DNA of 64,000 nucleotides, taken from Sphingomonas hankookensis (GTDB lineage: Bacteria; Pseudomonadota; Alphaproteobacteria; Sphingomonadales; Sphingomonadaceae). The position numbers were made by a program, and so were the translations under genes. The notes under the pieces are model-generated. The model saw only the letters and a program-made list of their open reading frames with translations. It did not search any database and was not told where the DNA came from. The stretch is taken from the NCBI RefSeq assembly GCF_001619955.1, contig NZ_LQQO01000063.1:115950-179949 (forward strand). Reading direction: 5' to 3'. This document shows, in pieces, positions 1 through 8,973 of the stretch (its first letter is position 1; the number at the start of each line of letters is the position of its first letter).

Positions 1-2
1 TC

Positions 3-368
3 CAGATATTCGACGGGCCAATGGATCCCCATGCCCCGAGGCCCGAACCGCCGAAACCGAGAGCCGGTATCGTGGTCGAGTCGATATCCCTTTCGACCGG
101 TAAGTCCGCCTGGTCGATCACCCAAAGTGTGACGAATTTCTGGAAAGCCGACATTCTCGAAATCAGCCCGAATGGGCGTTACGCCCTGATCTCATGGCCG
201 AATAGGCGCAGCCTTGTCGTGCAGGCAGCTTTGATCGATCTCAGAAATGGCGCGACGGTGCAGATGTTCCCGATGAGTGCTTCAGGCGGTCAGGCTGGCT
301 TTACCGACAACGGCGACGTGATATGGATCAGGGTAGCGGGTAAGTTTCGGTTCTACCGGCGGTCTTAG
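3..368 (+). CDS. C-terminal end of a protein cut by the window edge
   Basis: The frame is open from the left edge, so the start lies outside; about 121 codons are visible before the TAG. I do not recognise the protein. It contains strand-like segments such as LEISPNGRYALISW and DVIWIRVAGKFRFYRR, of the kind seen in beta-propeller blades (the S/D-P-N/D-G-R turn followed by hydrophobic residues). That resemblance is only suggestive. There is no partner on the same strand downstream; the next gene is convergent. An internal ATG at 21 exists, but nothing marks it as the true start. Confidence 0.55.
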   Translation, partial: QIFDGPMDPHAPRPEPPKPRAGIVVESISLSTGKSAWSITQSVTNFWKADILEISPNGRYALISWPNRRSLVVQAALIDLRNGATVQMFPMSASGGQAGFTDNGDVIWIRVAGKFRFYRRS

Positions 369-501
369 CGGTCCCGCCCGGGATCGGGCCAGCGCACGAC
401 ATCGCTTTCCTACAACATCCGCCACTGCCATTCTGCGCCCGGGTCGTTGTCACCCACGCTCTTTGACCTTCCCACTCAACGGTGATGCGCGCAGCGCGCA
501 A

Positions 502-532
502 AATCCGCACGAGTGTGAACTTAGTGAACTTT
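502..532 (+). repeat. 18-base tandem-octamer repeat, copy 1 of 4
   Basis: The core GTGAACTTAGTGAACTTT (515-532) is two near-identical 9-mers in tandem. It is preceded by GCGCAAAATCCGCACGAGT. The same core, with a very similar left flank, recurs at 29180, 29235 and 29290 upstream of purE. This copy lies between two convergent 3' ends, so it is not obviously a promoter element here. Confidence 0.8.
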
Positions 533-556
533 GGACGCCGCCGGCGGAAAAAAACC

Positions 557-1948
557 CTAATAATTCAACTGCAACTGCGTCCGGAACACATCGCCCTCGG
601 CGCGTCCCATCCGCCGCTCGTCCGCCTCGGCGCGGTCCATTCGGGCATAAGCGATGGTCCATTCCAGCGCGGGCACCGGCTGGAACTCGATGCCCAGCTC
701 GATCTCGTCGGTCTCCAGCCGCGGCGCGTTGACCGCCGCCTTCCATCCGCCGCGATAGGTCTGCCACCGGGCATAGGGCATGAACGGCCCGACCGGCGAC
801 GCCTTCACCCGCGCCATCGCCTGCACATAGCCGCCATGCAGCGGCTTGGTCGTGATCGCGCGCAGCGTCCGGTCATATTCCGGCCCCCGCCCCCAATTCC
901 ATTCCGCCTGGAACCCCAGCGGCGCCGGATACAGGATCGCGTGCAGCCCGATGCGCTCGTCGGTGAAGGGTTCGGCACCGACCCCGCCGGTCCGCACCTC
1001 GGGCTGGACGCGGTTGGTATAGGCGCTGCCCCCGACCTCCAACACGCGCCCGCCGCCGATCTCGAACGGCCATGTCGCCAGCGCCACCGCCATCACCGCG
1101 TCGTTCGCTTCCTCGCGGTTGATCCCCTGCCCGTTATAGACGCCGACGCCGAACGCGCCGTAATTGCCGAACAGCTTCTGCCCGTCTTCGGTCAGTCGTT
1201 CCCAGATGTCGTCGACATGGGTCGGGGTGTAATAGGCGACGACCCCGATATCGCGCTCGCTGGGCACCCCGCTATTGATCGCGTCGCTGCGGTCGAGCGG
1301 GATACGGTTCGACGACGACTGCATATTCTCCCACCCGAACGGCACCTTCGACTGGCCGAAGCGCAGCCGGAACCGTTTGTCGGGATCGAGGAACGCATCG
1401 AAATAGGCGTCGCGCAGTTGCAGGAACCCCTCGCGCCGCTCGCCGACCGACTGGCTGGTCACCGCCGTAGCGAAATCGGGCTGGAGGTAGAAGGACACCC
1501 GCTCACCCAGATCACCCTGCAGGATCAGCCGGATCCGTCGAAAGGTGAAGCCGGTGTCGTCGCCGATCCCGCTGTCATGCACCGACCGCAGCCGGGCGAT
1601 GCCAGCGGGCGCGGTACGATCGCCCGAGATGATCTCGTTCAGCCGCAACTGGGTATAGCCGCGCAGCCTGATACGATCATACCACTTCTCGCGCTTGGCC
1701 GGCGGCGATGCGGCGGCGAGCTGGGTCGATGGCGGGGCGGGCTTCGGCGCGACGGCGACTTGCGGCACGGGCGCCGCGGGCGCACTCGGCGTGGTCGCGG
1801 CAGCATTTGCGGCCTGCGCCGCCTTCATCTCGGCAATGACCGCTTTCAGCTCGTCGATCTGCCGCTGCAATTCCTGCACGGTTTGCCCGGCGGCCGGCGG
1901 TGCAACCAGAAACGACGTGGCGAGGATCGCCGGAAAGAGCTGCTTCAT
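557..1948 (-). CDS. OprO/OprP-type outer-membrane porin
   Basis: A 463-residue protein starting at MKQLFPAILATSFLVAPPAAG, a clear signal peptide; the frame is open further upstream but the ATG at 1948 precedes the signal sequence, so I chose it. After cleavage there is a short coiled coil (VQELQRQIDELKAVIAEMKAAQ, roughly residues 22-45) that resembles the trimerising N-terminus of phosphate-selective porins, then an Ala/Pro linker, then alternating beta strands to a C-terminal QLQLNY. The family (porin O/P) forms trimeric channels, often for phosphate or pyrophosphate; substrate cannot be told from sequence. Such porins are common in sphingomonads. It is a single gene, convergent with the partial gene to its left and starting just left of the lpdA stop. 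Confidence 0.85.
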   Translation of the reverse strand: MKQLFPAILATSFLVAPPAAGQTVQELQRQIDELKAVIAEMKAAQAANAAATTPSAPAAPVPQVAVAPKPAPPSTQLAAASPPAKREKWYDRIRLRGYTQLRLNEIISGDRTAPAGIARLRSVHDSGIGDDTGFTFRRIRLILQGDLGERVSFYLQPDFATAVTSQSVGERREGFLQLRDAYFDAFLDPDKRFRLRFGQSKVPFGWENMQSSSNRIPLDRSDAINSGVPSERDIGVVAYYTPTHVDDIWERLTEDGQKLFGNYGAFGVGVYNGQGINREEANDAVMAVALATWPFEIGGGRVLEVGGSAYTNRVQPEVRTGGVGAEPFTDERIGLHAILYPAPLGFQAEWNWGRGPEYDRTLRAITTKPLHGGYVQAMARVKASPVGPFMPYARWQTYRGGWKAAVNAPRLETDEIELGIEFQPVPALEWTIAYARMDRAEADERRMGRAEGDVFRTQLQLNY

Positions 1949-2012
1949 GGACCCGCGCCATGCCGCTCGGGCACGGCGCGGGTCAAGAACTATGACGGTT
2001 CGGTGACGTCCG

Positions 2013-3425
2013 TCAGATGTGCAGCGCGCGACCGTACGCCGCCAGCACCGACTCATGCATCGATTCGGAGATGGTCGGGTGCGCGAACACCGTTTCGGTC
2101 AGCTCCTGCTCGGTCGTCTCCAGCTGGCGGGCGACGACATAGCCCTGGATCATCTCGGTCACTTCCGCGCCGACCATGTGCGCGCCCAGCAGCTCACCGG
2201 TCTTGGCGTCGAACACCGTCTTTACGAAGCCTTCGGCCTCGCCCAGCGCGATCGCCTTGCCGTTGCCGATGAACGGGAACTTGCCGACCTTGACGCTGTA
2301 GCCCGCTTCCTTGGCCTTCGCCTCGGTGAAGCCGACGCTGGCGACCTGCGGACGCGCATAGGTGCAGCCCGGAATGTTGTTCTTGTCCATCGCGTGCGGA
2401 TGGACGTCCTTGTTGCCCAGCGCCTTGGCGATGGCCTCGGCGGCGATCACGCCCTCATGGCTCGCCTTGTGCGCCAGCCACGGCGCGCCGGTCACGTCGC
2501 CGATTGCCCAGATGCCCTCGACATTGGTCTTGCCATAGCCGTCGGTCTTGATGTGGCCGCGCTCGGCTTCAATCTTCAGCGCTTCCATGCCGATATTCTC
2601 GGTATTGGGCACGATGCCGATCGCGACGATCGCATGGCTGAACTCGACCTGTTCGACCTTGCCGTCCGGCCCCTTGATCGCGGCCTTGACGCCCGCCGGA
2701 GTCGCTTCTAGCTTTTCCAGACCCGACTTGGTCTTGATCGTCATGCCCTGCTTGGTCAGCGCCTTGTGCATGAACTCGCTGACTTCGGCATCCTCGACCG
2801 GCATGATCCGGTCGAGCATCTCGACGATCGTCACGTCGGCGCCCATGTCGTTGTAGAAGCTGGCGAACTCGACGCCGATCGCGCCCGATCCGATGACCAG
2901 CAGCTTGGTCGGCATTTCCGGCGGCACCATCGCGTGGCGGTACGTCCAGATCTTGGCGCCATCGGCCTTGGCGAACGGCAGGTCGCGGGCGCGGGCGCCC
3001 GTCGCGATGATGATGTGCCTGGCTTCCAGCTCGGTCGTCTTGTCGCCCTGCTTGACGCTCAGCTTGCCCTTGGCCGTGATCGTGCCGACGCCCTCGTGCA
3101 CTGCGACCTTGTTCTTCTTCATCAGCCCCTTGACGCCCGCGTTCAGCTGGCCCGCCACCTTGCGGCTGCGATCGACGACCTTCGCAAGGTCGAACGACGG
3201 CTTCTCCGCCGACAGGCCGTACTGTGCGGCATGCATCATGTAGTGATAGATTTCGGCCGAACGCAGCAGCGCCTTGGTCGGGATGCAGCCCCAGTTGAGG
3301 CAGATGCCGCCCAGCCGCTCGCGCTCGACGATCGCGACCTTTAGGCCCAGCTGGCTCGCCCGGATCGCCGCGACATAGCCGCCGGGGCCGGAACCGAGCA
3401 CGATGAGGTCGTAAGATTCAGCCAT
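2013..3425 (-). CDS. lpdA: Dihydrolipoamide dehydrogenase (E3)
   Basis: A 470-residue flavoprotein disulfide reductase that reoxidises the lipoyl groups of 2-oxoacid dehydrogenase complexes with NAD+. Visible features are the FAD dinucleotide fold GSGPGGYVAA near the N-terminus, the redox disulfide in GGICLNWGCIPTK, the NAD-binding fold GSGAIGVEFASF, the GDVTGAPWLAHKA FAD motif, and the C-terminal HPTISESMHE with the catalytic His-Glu pair. The ATG at 3425 (MAESYD) is preferred over an adjacent GTG. It is the last gene of the pdhC - membrane protein - thioesterase - lpdA operon, consistent with it being the E3 of pyruvate dehydrogenase. Length is normal. Confidence 0.95.
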   Translation of the reverse strand: MAESYDLIVLGSGPGGYVAAIRASQLGLKVAIVERERLGGICLNWGCIPTKALLRSAEIYHYMMHAAQYGLSAEKPSFDLAKVVDRSRKVAGQLNAGVKGLMKKNKVAVHEGVGTITAKGKLSVKQGDKTTELEARHIIIATGARARDLPFAKADGAKIWTYRHAMVPPEMPTKLLVIGSGAIGVEFASFYNDMGADVTIVEMLDRIMPVEDAEVSEFMHKALTKQGMTIKTKSGLEKLEATPAGVKAAIKGPDGKVEQVEFSHAIVAIGIVPNTENIGMEALKIEAERGHIKTDGYGKTNVEGIWAIGDVTGAPWLAHKASHEGVIAAEAIAKALGNKDVHPHAMDKNNIPGCTYARPQVASVGFTEAKAKEAGYSVKVGKFPFIGNGKAIALGEAEGFVKTVFDAKTGELLGAHMVGAEVTEMIQGYVVARQLETTEQELTETVFAHPTISESMHESVLAAYGRALHI

Positions 3426-3491
3426 CACTTTACCTTTTCGCTCGATGCTGCCCGGTCGAGCAGCCGTAATGATGTTGGGACGATCCCGGGA

Positions 3492-3884
3492 TTACGCCTC
3501 GATCGCCCGCGGCTTGCGATCCTCGTCGATCGCCACGAACACGAACTGCGCCTCGGTCACCCGGCACGTCGCCTCGCCGAAGCGGTCGCGGCGCCACGTT
3601 TCGACCTTGATCGTCATCGACGTCCGCCCGACCTTTATCAGGTCGGCATAGACCGACAATTCGTCGCCGACCGCTACGGGCGCATGGAACTGCATCGCGT
3701 CGACGGCGATCGTCACCGCGCGCCCCTTGGCATGGCGCGCGGCGAGCAGGCCGGCGGCCATGTCCATCTGCGACATGATCCACCCGCCGAAAATGTCGCC
3801 ATAGGGATTGGTGTCCGCCGGCATCGCCGTCACGCGCAGCGCGGGCTGATCGGTCGGGGGAACCGTGGAATTCTCAACGATCAT
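3492..3884 (-). CDS. Acyl-CoA thioesterase, hotdog fold (YciA-like)
   Basis: A 130-residue single hotdog domain with the YciA/BFIT hallmark NPYGDIFGGWIMSQMD (catalytic Asp region) and the conserved strand VDAMQFHAPVAVGDELSVYA. The family hydrolyses acyl-CoA thioesters in the cytoplasm. It overlaps the preceding small membrane-protein gene by 11 bases and sits between pdhC and lpdA, so it is probably co-transcribed with the pyruvate dehydrogenase genes; a role in limiting acyl-CoA build-up is inference. Confidence 0.88.
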   Translation of the reverse strand: MIVENSTVPPTDQPALRVTAMPADTNPYGDIFGGWIMSQMDMAAGLLAARHAKGRAVTIAVDAMQFHAPVAVGDELSVYADLIKVGRTSMTIKVETWRRDRFGEATCRVTEAQFVFVAIDEDRKPRAIEA

Positions 3885-4092
3885 CCGACAAACCCTTTGC
3901 GCGTTCCTCGGCCATAGCGCGCCGCACCTGCCGGATGCCCAGCACGATGACGATCGCCATCGCCACCCATGTCACCGTCCAGATGTCGCGCCGGCCCAGC
4001 GGATACGACCATGCCGATAGCGAACCGATCGCCCATGCCGCCGCCACCCCGGCGACGACATGCACGATTTCGGTCAGCAGCCGGGCTCGCAT
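3874..4092 (-). CDS. Small membrane protein in the pdhC-lpdA operon
   Basis: A 72-residue protein with two hydrophobic helices (about residues 8-30 and 39-56) and a charged C-terminal tail (RQVRRAMAEERAKGLSDDR). It begins directly after the pdhC stop with no gap and overlaps the thioesterase start by 11 bases, so translation is probably coupled. I do not recognise the family. Two-helix proteins of this size are often found at this operon position in sphingomonads, but the function is unknown. Confidence 0.75.
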   Translation of the reverse strand: MRARLLTEIVHVVAGVAAAWAIGSLSAWSYPLGRRDIWTVTWVAMAIVIVLGIRQVRRAMAEERAKGLSDDR

Positions 4093-5451
4093 TTACGCGA
4101 TCAGGCCGAGCGGCGACTCCACCAGCGCCTTGAACAGCTTGAGCATCTCGGCACCGTCCGCCCCGTCGATCGCGCGGTGGTCGAAGCTGCCGGTCGCGGT
4201 CATCACGGTCGCGACACCCAGCGCGTCGTCGACGATGTACGGGCGCTTCTCACCGGCACCGACCGCCAGGATCATGCCCTGCGGCGGATTGATAACCGCT
4301 TCGAACTGCTTGATGCCGAACATGCCCATATTGCTGAGCGACGCGGTGCCGCCCTGATATTCCTCGGGCTTCAGCTTGTTCTCCTTGGCGCGGCCGGCCA
4401 GGTCCTTCATCTCGGTGCTGATCTTCGCCACGCCCTTGTTGGCGGCATCGCGGATGATCGGGGTGATGAGGCCGGTCGGCGTCGACACCGCCACCGACAC
4501 GTCGGCGCGGGCATACTGCACCATTTCGTTGCCGAGGAAGGTGACGTTGCACTTCGGGCTGTTTTCCAGCGCGACGCCCAGCGCCTTGATGAGCAGGTCG
4601 TTGACCGACAGCTTCACGCCACGCGCGTCGAGCGACTTGTTCAGGTCGCCGCGCAGCTTGAGCAGCGCATCCAGACGGACATCGACCGTCAGATAGATGT
4701 GCGGCACCTGCTGCTTCGATTCGGTCAGGCGACGCGCGATCGTCTTGCGGATGTTCGACAGCTTCTCGACCGTGTGCGGGATCGAATCGTCGAACCACAC
4801 CGCCGCCGGCTTGGGCACTTCCGCTGCCGGAGCAGGGGCAGCCGCCGCGCTTGGTGCCGGAGCGGCCGCTTCGGCCTTCGGCGCGCTTGCGGCACTTGGC
4901 TTCGCGTTCTCGACATCGGCCTTGACGATCCGGCCGTTCGGGCCGCTGCCGGCGATACCCGACAGTTCCAGCCCCTTGTCGGCGGCGATGCGACGCGCCA
5001 GCGGGCTGGCCTTCACGCGGCCGCCATCGCCTTGGGCAGCGCCGGCACCGGCCGGGCGGCCGTGATCCGACGTACCGGCCGGGGCCGGCGCGGCTTCGCT
5101 GCCGGTCTTGTTCGGGTCGGTCGCATCGGGCTTGCCCTTGAACTGGTCGTCGGCAGGCTCGGGCGTTTCCGCCTTCTTCGGCGCGGCATCGATCGCCGAC
5201 GCATCCTCGCCCTCTTCCAGCAGGATAGCGATGACCGCACCGACCTTCACATTGTCGGTCCCTTCGGCGACCAGCACCTTGCCGATCGTGCCTTCATCGA
5301 CGGCTTCGAATTCCATCGTCGCCTTGTCGGTTTCGATTTCCGCCATGATGTCGCCGGACTTGACGGTATCACCTTCCTTCACCAGCCATTTGGCCAGCGT
5401 CCCCTCTTCCATCGTGGGGGACAGGGCGGGCATCTTGATCTCGATCGGCAT
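4093..5451 (-). CDS. pdhC: Pyruvate dehydrogenase E2, dihydrolipoyllysine acetyltransferase
   Basis: A 452-residue E2 core protein. The N-terminal lipoyl domain (residues 1-80) has the lipoylation site [11 protein letters not shown]; an Ala/Pro/Glu-rich hinge follows; a peripheral subunit-binding domain is seen at [20 protein letters not shown]; and the C-terminal catalytic domain ends with [14 protein letters not shown], carrying the HxxxDG active site. It transfers acetyl from lipoamide to CoA. It is the first visible gene of a four-gene operon with lpdA. It has one lipoyl domain, which is usual for alphaproteobacteria. E1 genes are not in the window next to it. Confidence 0.95.
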   Translation of the reverse strand: MPIEIKMPALSPTMEEGTLAKWLVKEGDTVKSGDIMAEIETDKATMEFEAVDEGTIGKVLVAEGTDNVKVGAVIAILLEEGEDASAIDAAPKKAETPEPADDQFKGKPDATDPNKTGSEAAPAPAGTSDHGRPAGAGAAQGDGGRVKASPLARRIAADKGLELSGIAGSGPNGRIVKADVENAKPSAASAPKAEAAAPAPSAAAAPAPAAEVPKPAAVWFDDSIPHTVEKLSNIRKTIARRLTESKQQVPHIYLTVDVRLDALLKLRGDLNKSLDARGVKLSVNDLLIKALGVALENSPKCNVTFLGNEMVQYARADVSVAVSTPTGLITPIIRDAANKGVAKISTEMKDLAGRAKENKLKPEEYQGGTASLSNMGMFGIKQFEAVINPPQGMILAVGAGEKRPYIVDDALGVATVMTATGSFDHRAIDGADGAEMLKLFKALVESPLGLIA

Positions 5452-5578
5452 GGGGCAGAATGGTCCTCTCAGGCTCGTCGCGCCTCTTCGCCGCCGGAGC
5501 CGTCCCGGTCAAGCCCCGGCACGACCTTGCGTCGCCGCCACGAACCGGCGCATGAACCGTAGCGTCAGGGGAAGATGC

Positions 5579-6034
5579 ATGCGGACATATCTGGTGGTGG
5601 TCGACGAAAGTCCCGAAAGCGCGGTCGCGTTGCGCTTCGCCGCGCGCCGTGCGGTCAAGACCAATGGCGGGGTCGAGGTGCTGGCGCTGGTCGAGCCGCA
5701 GGAATTCGCCCCCTGGGGCGGGGTACAGGCGACGATCGAGGAGGAAGCGAAGGAACGCGCCGAAGCGCTGGTCCAGGCGGCGGCGGGCACGCTGATCGCC
5801 GAATCCGGCCTGCAACCGCATCTGACGGTGAAGATCGGCGACGGCCCGCGAATCGTGCGCGAGATGATCGCCGCCAATCCGCAGATCGCCGCACTGGTGC
5901 TGGGCGCCGCCGCGACCGGATCGCCCGGCCCGCTCGTTACCCATTTCGCCGGCACCGATGCCGGTGCGCTCCCCGTGCCGCTGATGGTCATTCCCGGCAG
6001 CCTCGACCGCGCCGGGATCGACCGGCTGAGCTGA
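5579..6034 (+). CDS. Universal stress protein family protein
   Basis: A 151-residue protein beginning MRTYLVVVDESPESAVALRFAARRA, the first strand and helix of a UspA alpha/beta fold, and ending with the usual strand VPLMVIPGSLDR. The region ALVLGAAATGSPGPLV resembles the nucleotide-binding G-x2-G-x9-G loop but is not an exact match. The ATG at 5579 is preceded by GGGGAAG and fits the domain start; the frame is open much further upstream, but that stretch is antisense to pdhC. It is divergent from the pdhC operon with a 127-base shared promoter region. The role (stress adaptation) is from family only. Confidence 0.85.
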   Translation: MRTYLVVVDESPESAVALRFAARRAVKTNGGVEVLALVEPQEFAPWGGVQATIEEEAKERAEALVQAAAGTLIAESGLQPHLTVKIGDGPRIVREMIAANPQIAALVLGAAATGSPGPLVTHFAGTDAGALPVPLMVIPGSLDRAGIDRLS

Positions 6035-6221
6035 TTCGCCATCACGGTCAGCCATGGTTCAGGCCGCTGCGATAAAGCGACGTTGGGAAGTACCGGGCGG
6101 GGGAGAGCAGCGATTCGCGCTCGATCCCCCGCGGGCTGCTGCTGTTCGCCGGGTGTCCGGCACATCCTCTCTTATAATTCAGCGCAGCGCTGGTGGACGT
6201 CCGTTAGCGCGGCTCGGGCAC

Positions 6222-6249
6222 AAAAAAAAGGGCCGGCGAACCGACCCTT
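6222..6249 (-). terminator. Rho-independent terminator on the minus strand
   Basis: Read on the minus strand, a 9-base-pair stem AAGGGTCGG/CCGGCCCTT (one T-G wobble) closes a TTCG tetraloop and is followed by eight T residues. The T-run is only on the minus strand. No minus-strand protein gene lies just upstream of it; the neighbouring gene at 6442 is on the plus strand. Confidence 0.85.
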
Positions 6250-6315
6250 GAAAAGTTTTAGGAGAGGATGCCTGAAAGGCACAGTCGTTGTGCACCGCAA
6301 CCGTTCCGTTAGCAA
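6222..6315 (-). ncRNA. Candidate trans-acting small RNA
   Basis: A minus-strand transcript of roughly 80-95 bases is inferred from its 3' end: a textbook terminator (6222-6249). Upstream of it is an unpaired-looking CATCCTCTCCTAAAAC (6254-6270), which complements Shine-Dalgarno sequences, and a small hairpin GCCTTTCAGGC. A plausible promoter is TTGGTT, 16 bases, CTAACG near 6310-6335. An anti-SD loop ahead of a terminator with a long U-tail is the layout of Hfq-dependent sRNAs. The 5' end is a guess, and I cannot name the family. Confidence 0.5.
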
Positions 6316-6441
6316 TTGCAAAAAACGAAACCAAACATTTAGTTTCTGCATCAAACCCACCGGGTAACTAGGTTTTAGCCGGATATGGGTATCACGCGAA
6401 ACCGGTTGAGCAGGGTGTCGGAACGCGGCATCCTCCCGCCC

Positions 6442-7731
6442 ATGCGCTCGATGTTGCTTCTGCCCGCCCTGTTCCTCGCCACCGCTGCCGGTGCGCGCGA
6501 TACCCCCCGCCCCGACCGGCTACGTGCCGACGTCGCGACCCTGGTCGGGTTCGGCACGCGCCATACCGCGTCCGATCCCGACCATCCGACGCGCGGCATC
6601 GGCGCGGCGCGACGCTGGTTCGCCAACGAACTGACCCGAATCGGTGCCGGCTGCGGCAACTGCATCACTGTCGCCAACATCGCGCGCGGCTTCACCGGCC
6701 CGCGCGCGCCACAGGGCGTCAATGTCGTCGACGTTCTCGGCTTTCAGCAGGGGCGCGATCCCAAACGCGTCGTCATCGTGATGGGCCATATCGACAGCCG
6801 CGTCAGCGACGTGATGGATGCGACCAGCGACGCGCCCGGCGCCAATGACGACGCGTCGGGCGTCGCGCTGGTGCTGGAAACCGCGCGCATCCTGTCGAAG
6901 GAAAAGTTCGACGCGACGATCGTCTATGCCGCGCTGTCGGGTGAGGAACAGGGATTGTGGGGCGCCCAGCTGCTCGCCGATACCGCGAAGGAGCGCGGCT
7001 GGACGGTGTCCGCCGTGCTCAACAACGATATCGTCGGCAACACGATCGGCCAGGACGGGCGCAAGGTCGCCGACCGCGTCCGCGTCTTTTCCGAAGGCAT
7101 CCGCGCGTCTGAATCGATCGAGCAGCAGATCGCCCGCCGCGCCGCCGGCGGTGAGGATGACGGCCCGTCGCGCGCGCTGGCCAAGACGATCGATGCGGTC
7201 GCGACCACGATCCCCGGCGGCCTCGACGTGTTTCTCGATCGTCGCCCCGATCGGTTCGGGCGCGGGGGCGACCACGAACCGTTCCTGAAGCTCGGCTATC
7301 CTGCGATCCGCTTCTCGGTCGGGGTCGAGAATTACGACGCCCAGCATCAGGATCTGCGCCGCGACGGCAAGCGCGTCTATGGCGACACGATCGACCGGAT
7401 GGATTTCCCCTATCTGGCCAAGGTGACGGCGATCAATGCCGCGACCATCGCCCGTCTCGCGGCCGCTCCGGCTGCCCCCGCCAGCGTGTCGATCGAAGGG
7501 GCGCTGGCGACGGATACGACGGTCCGCTGGGCGCCGGTGGCGACTGCAGCCGGCTATCGCATCCGCTGGCGGCGAAACGACGCGCAGGACTGGACCGACC
7601 GTCGCGACGTCACCGGCACGGAAGCGGTGCTGAACGGCGTCATCGTCGACGACCATTTCGTCGCCGTCTCGGCCCTGTCGCCATCGGGCGCGGAGAGCAT
7701 CCCGACCTTCGCCGGCCGCGCCCCGCATTAA
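6442..7731 (+). CDS. Secreted M28-family zinc metallopeptidase
   Basis: A 429-residue protein with a signal peptide (MRSMLLLPALFLATAAGA); the ATG at 6442 was chosen because it starts the signal, although the frame opens at 6385. The M28 zinc ligands and catalytic residues are visible: VMGHIDSRVSD (His, Asp), PGANDDASGVAL (bridging Asp), SGEEQGLWGAQLLA (catalytic and ligand Glu), and GDHEPFLKLGYPAIRF (His). The C-terminal 90 residues look like a fibronectin-type fold (TVRWAPVATAAGYRIRWRR). The family removes N-terminal amino acids from peptides; here it would act in the periplasm. It is a lone gene. Confidence 0.88.
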   Translation: MRSMLLLPALFLATAAGARDTPRPDRLRADVATLVGFGTRHTASDPDHPTRGIGAARRWFANELTRIGAGCGNCITVANIARGFTGPRAPQGVNVVDVLGFQQGRDPKRVVIVMGHIDSRVSDVMDATSDAPGANDDASGVALVLETARILSKEKFDATIVYAALSGEEQGLWGAQLLADTAKERGWTVSAVLNNDIVGNTIGQDGRKVADRVRVFSEGIRASESIEQQIARRAAGGEDDGPSRALAKTIDAVATTIPGGLDVFLDRRPDRFGRGGDHEPFLKLGYPAIRFSVGVENYDAQHQDLRRDGKRVYGDTIDRMDFPYLAKVTAINAATIARLAAAPAAPASVSIEGALATDTTVRWAPVATAAGYRIRWRRNDAQDWTDRRDVTGTEAVLNGVIVDDHFVAVSALSPSGAESIPTFAGRAPH

Positions 7732-7779
7732 CCCTCATCCGGCCCCATTCGGTTCGAAGCGTCTGTCGAGAACCTGGCC

Positions 7780-8850
7780 CTACCGCCGCAACGTCTTCGA
7801 CCGGACCACCCGCCGGGGAGCACGACGCACCGTCTCGTAGGTGACGACTTCCTCGGTCGTGGTCGTCGTCACCGGCGCGTTCTGGACCGTAACCGTCGTC
7901 ACGGTGCGCGGCGGATAATAATAACCGTTGGCGATGTAACCGCCCGGCCCCTCGGTGGTGGTTGTCGTGGTATAGCTGCGCGCGACCGGCGGTGCGCCGA
8001 CATGTCGCTCGACATAGCCACCGCGCGAACGCGGGCCGATCGGCTGCACTTCCTCGCGCATCGGCCCGAACACGACCGGCGGCGGGGCATCGTCATAATA
8101 GCCGTCGTCCGGCGCGATCGGCACATCGTCCCCCGGCAGCGGATAGTCGGCGCCATAGCCAGGCTGAACCGGCGGCGGCGGCGGCGGCCCACGCCGATCC
8201 TCCGCCCGGTCGATCGCGGTCCCGGCCAGCGCGCCGACCCCGGCGCCCAGCACCGTCCCGCCCAGCCGGTTGCCGCGGCCGGCGATGACATTGCCCGCCA
8301 CCGCGCCGACCGCGCCGCCGATCACCGCACCGCCCACGCCGTTATCCCGCCGTGCAACCGGCGGCGGCGGCGGCAGATCGCCCTCGCCAACATAGCGGTC
8401 ATAGGCGCGATCGTCGCGGACATAGCGCCCAGTATCGCGCGCATCCCAATCGATGCCGCTGCGATAATCGAACACCCGCCCGTCGCGATCGGCCAGCACC
8501 GCATCGTCATAATAGCGATACCAGCCATAGCCCGGCTGCGGGCGGCTCAGCCCATAGGTCGGCCAGTCCTGAATGAAGAAGCTAGGCGCCACCCAGTAGC
8601 GCGGCAGGATCCACCCACGCACCGGTGTGCGATACGCCGCCCAGCCGCCCGGCGCATAATGGCCGCCATACCAGCGCCCGCGCACATTGCCGCCCCAGCG
8701 CGGCCCGGGCAGGTTCACCCGCGGCTGTCCCGGATAGAGCGCCGGCCGCCCCGGCCGCGCTTCGGGTGCCTGGCCGAGGCGCGGCTGCGCCTGCGCAACC
8801 CCGGTCGAGGCAAGGATCGCCGCAAGGGCGGCAAGGGTCGGCGTTCGCAT
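7780..8850 (-). CDS. RcnB-family secreted protein with glycine zipper
   Basis: A 356-residue protein with a signal peptide (MRTPTLAALAAILASTGVAQA). Residues about 45-130 match the RcnB pattern (RWYGGHYAPGGW, ILPRYWV, YGLSRPQPGYGWYRYYDDAVL), a periplasmic domain linked to nickel/cobalt homeostasis in E. coli. The middle has a glycine zipper (GGAVIGGAVGAVAGN...GGTVLGAGVGALAG), a membrane-inserting motif, flanked by poly-Pro runs. The C-terminus is a Thr-rich, Arg-ending tail. The ATG at 8850 was chosen for the signal peptide. Metal binding is not demonstrated; the long low-complexity tail is unlike E. coli RcnB. Confidence 0.75.
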   Translation of the reverse strand: MRTPTLAALAAILASTGVAQAQPRLGQAPEARPGRPALYPGQPRVNLPGPRWGGNVRGRWYGGHYAPGGWAAYRTPVRGWILPRYWVAPSFFIQDWPTYGLSRPQPGYGWYRYYDDAVLADRDGRVFDYRSGIDWDARDTGRYVRDDRAYDRYVGEGDLPPPPPVARRDNGVGGAVIGGAVGAVAGNVIAGRGNRLGGTVLGAGVGALAGTAIDRAEDRRGPPPPPPVQPGYGADYPLPGDDVPIAPDDGYYDDAPPPVVFGPMREEVQPIGPRSRGGYVERHVGAPPVARSYTTTTTTEGPGGYIANGYYYPPRTVTTVTVQNAPVTTTTTEEVVTYETVRRAPRRVVRSKTLRR

Positions 8851-8973
8851 CGTCCGGTCGGCTCCCTCATGCGCGGACGTACCGCGCGGATATGGTTGCC
8901 GAAAGCTTACCACGCGCGGCGGTTCCCGGCCAATCCGGCGCTTGCCGGACCGACCGTCCCGCACCGGGGCAGA

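Larger units (their letters stand above)
6035..6441. other. 407-base intergenic region
   Basis: No convincing protein gene. The left half is GC-rich without recognisable structure. The right half (6222-6384) is markedly AT-rich for this genome and holds a strong minus-strand terminator and the candidate small RNA described separately. A 62-codon minus-strand frame (6172-6360) runs straight through the terminator hairpin and its T-run, which argues against it being coding. Confidence 0.7.

Noticed and set aside
482..2272. A 596-codon plus-strand frame opposite the porin
   Set aside because: Antisense to a clear porin, runs into lpdA antisense, and shows no domain.
4060..5562. A 500-codon plus-strand frame opposite pdhC
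   Set aside because: Antisense shadow of the E2 gene; composition is His/Arg/Gly-rich with no motif.
6172..6360. A 62-codon minus-strand protein
   Set aside because: The frame reads through a perfect terminator hairpin and its T-run; no RBS. The region fits an RNA gene better.
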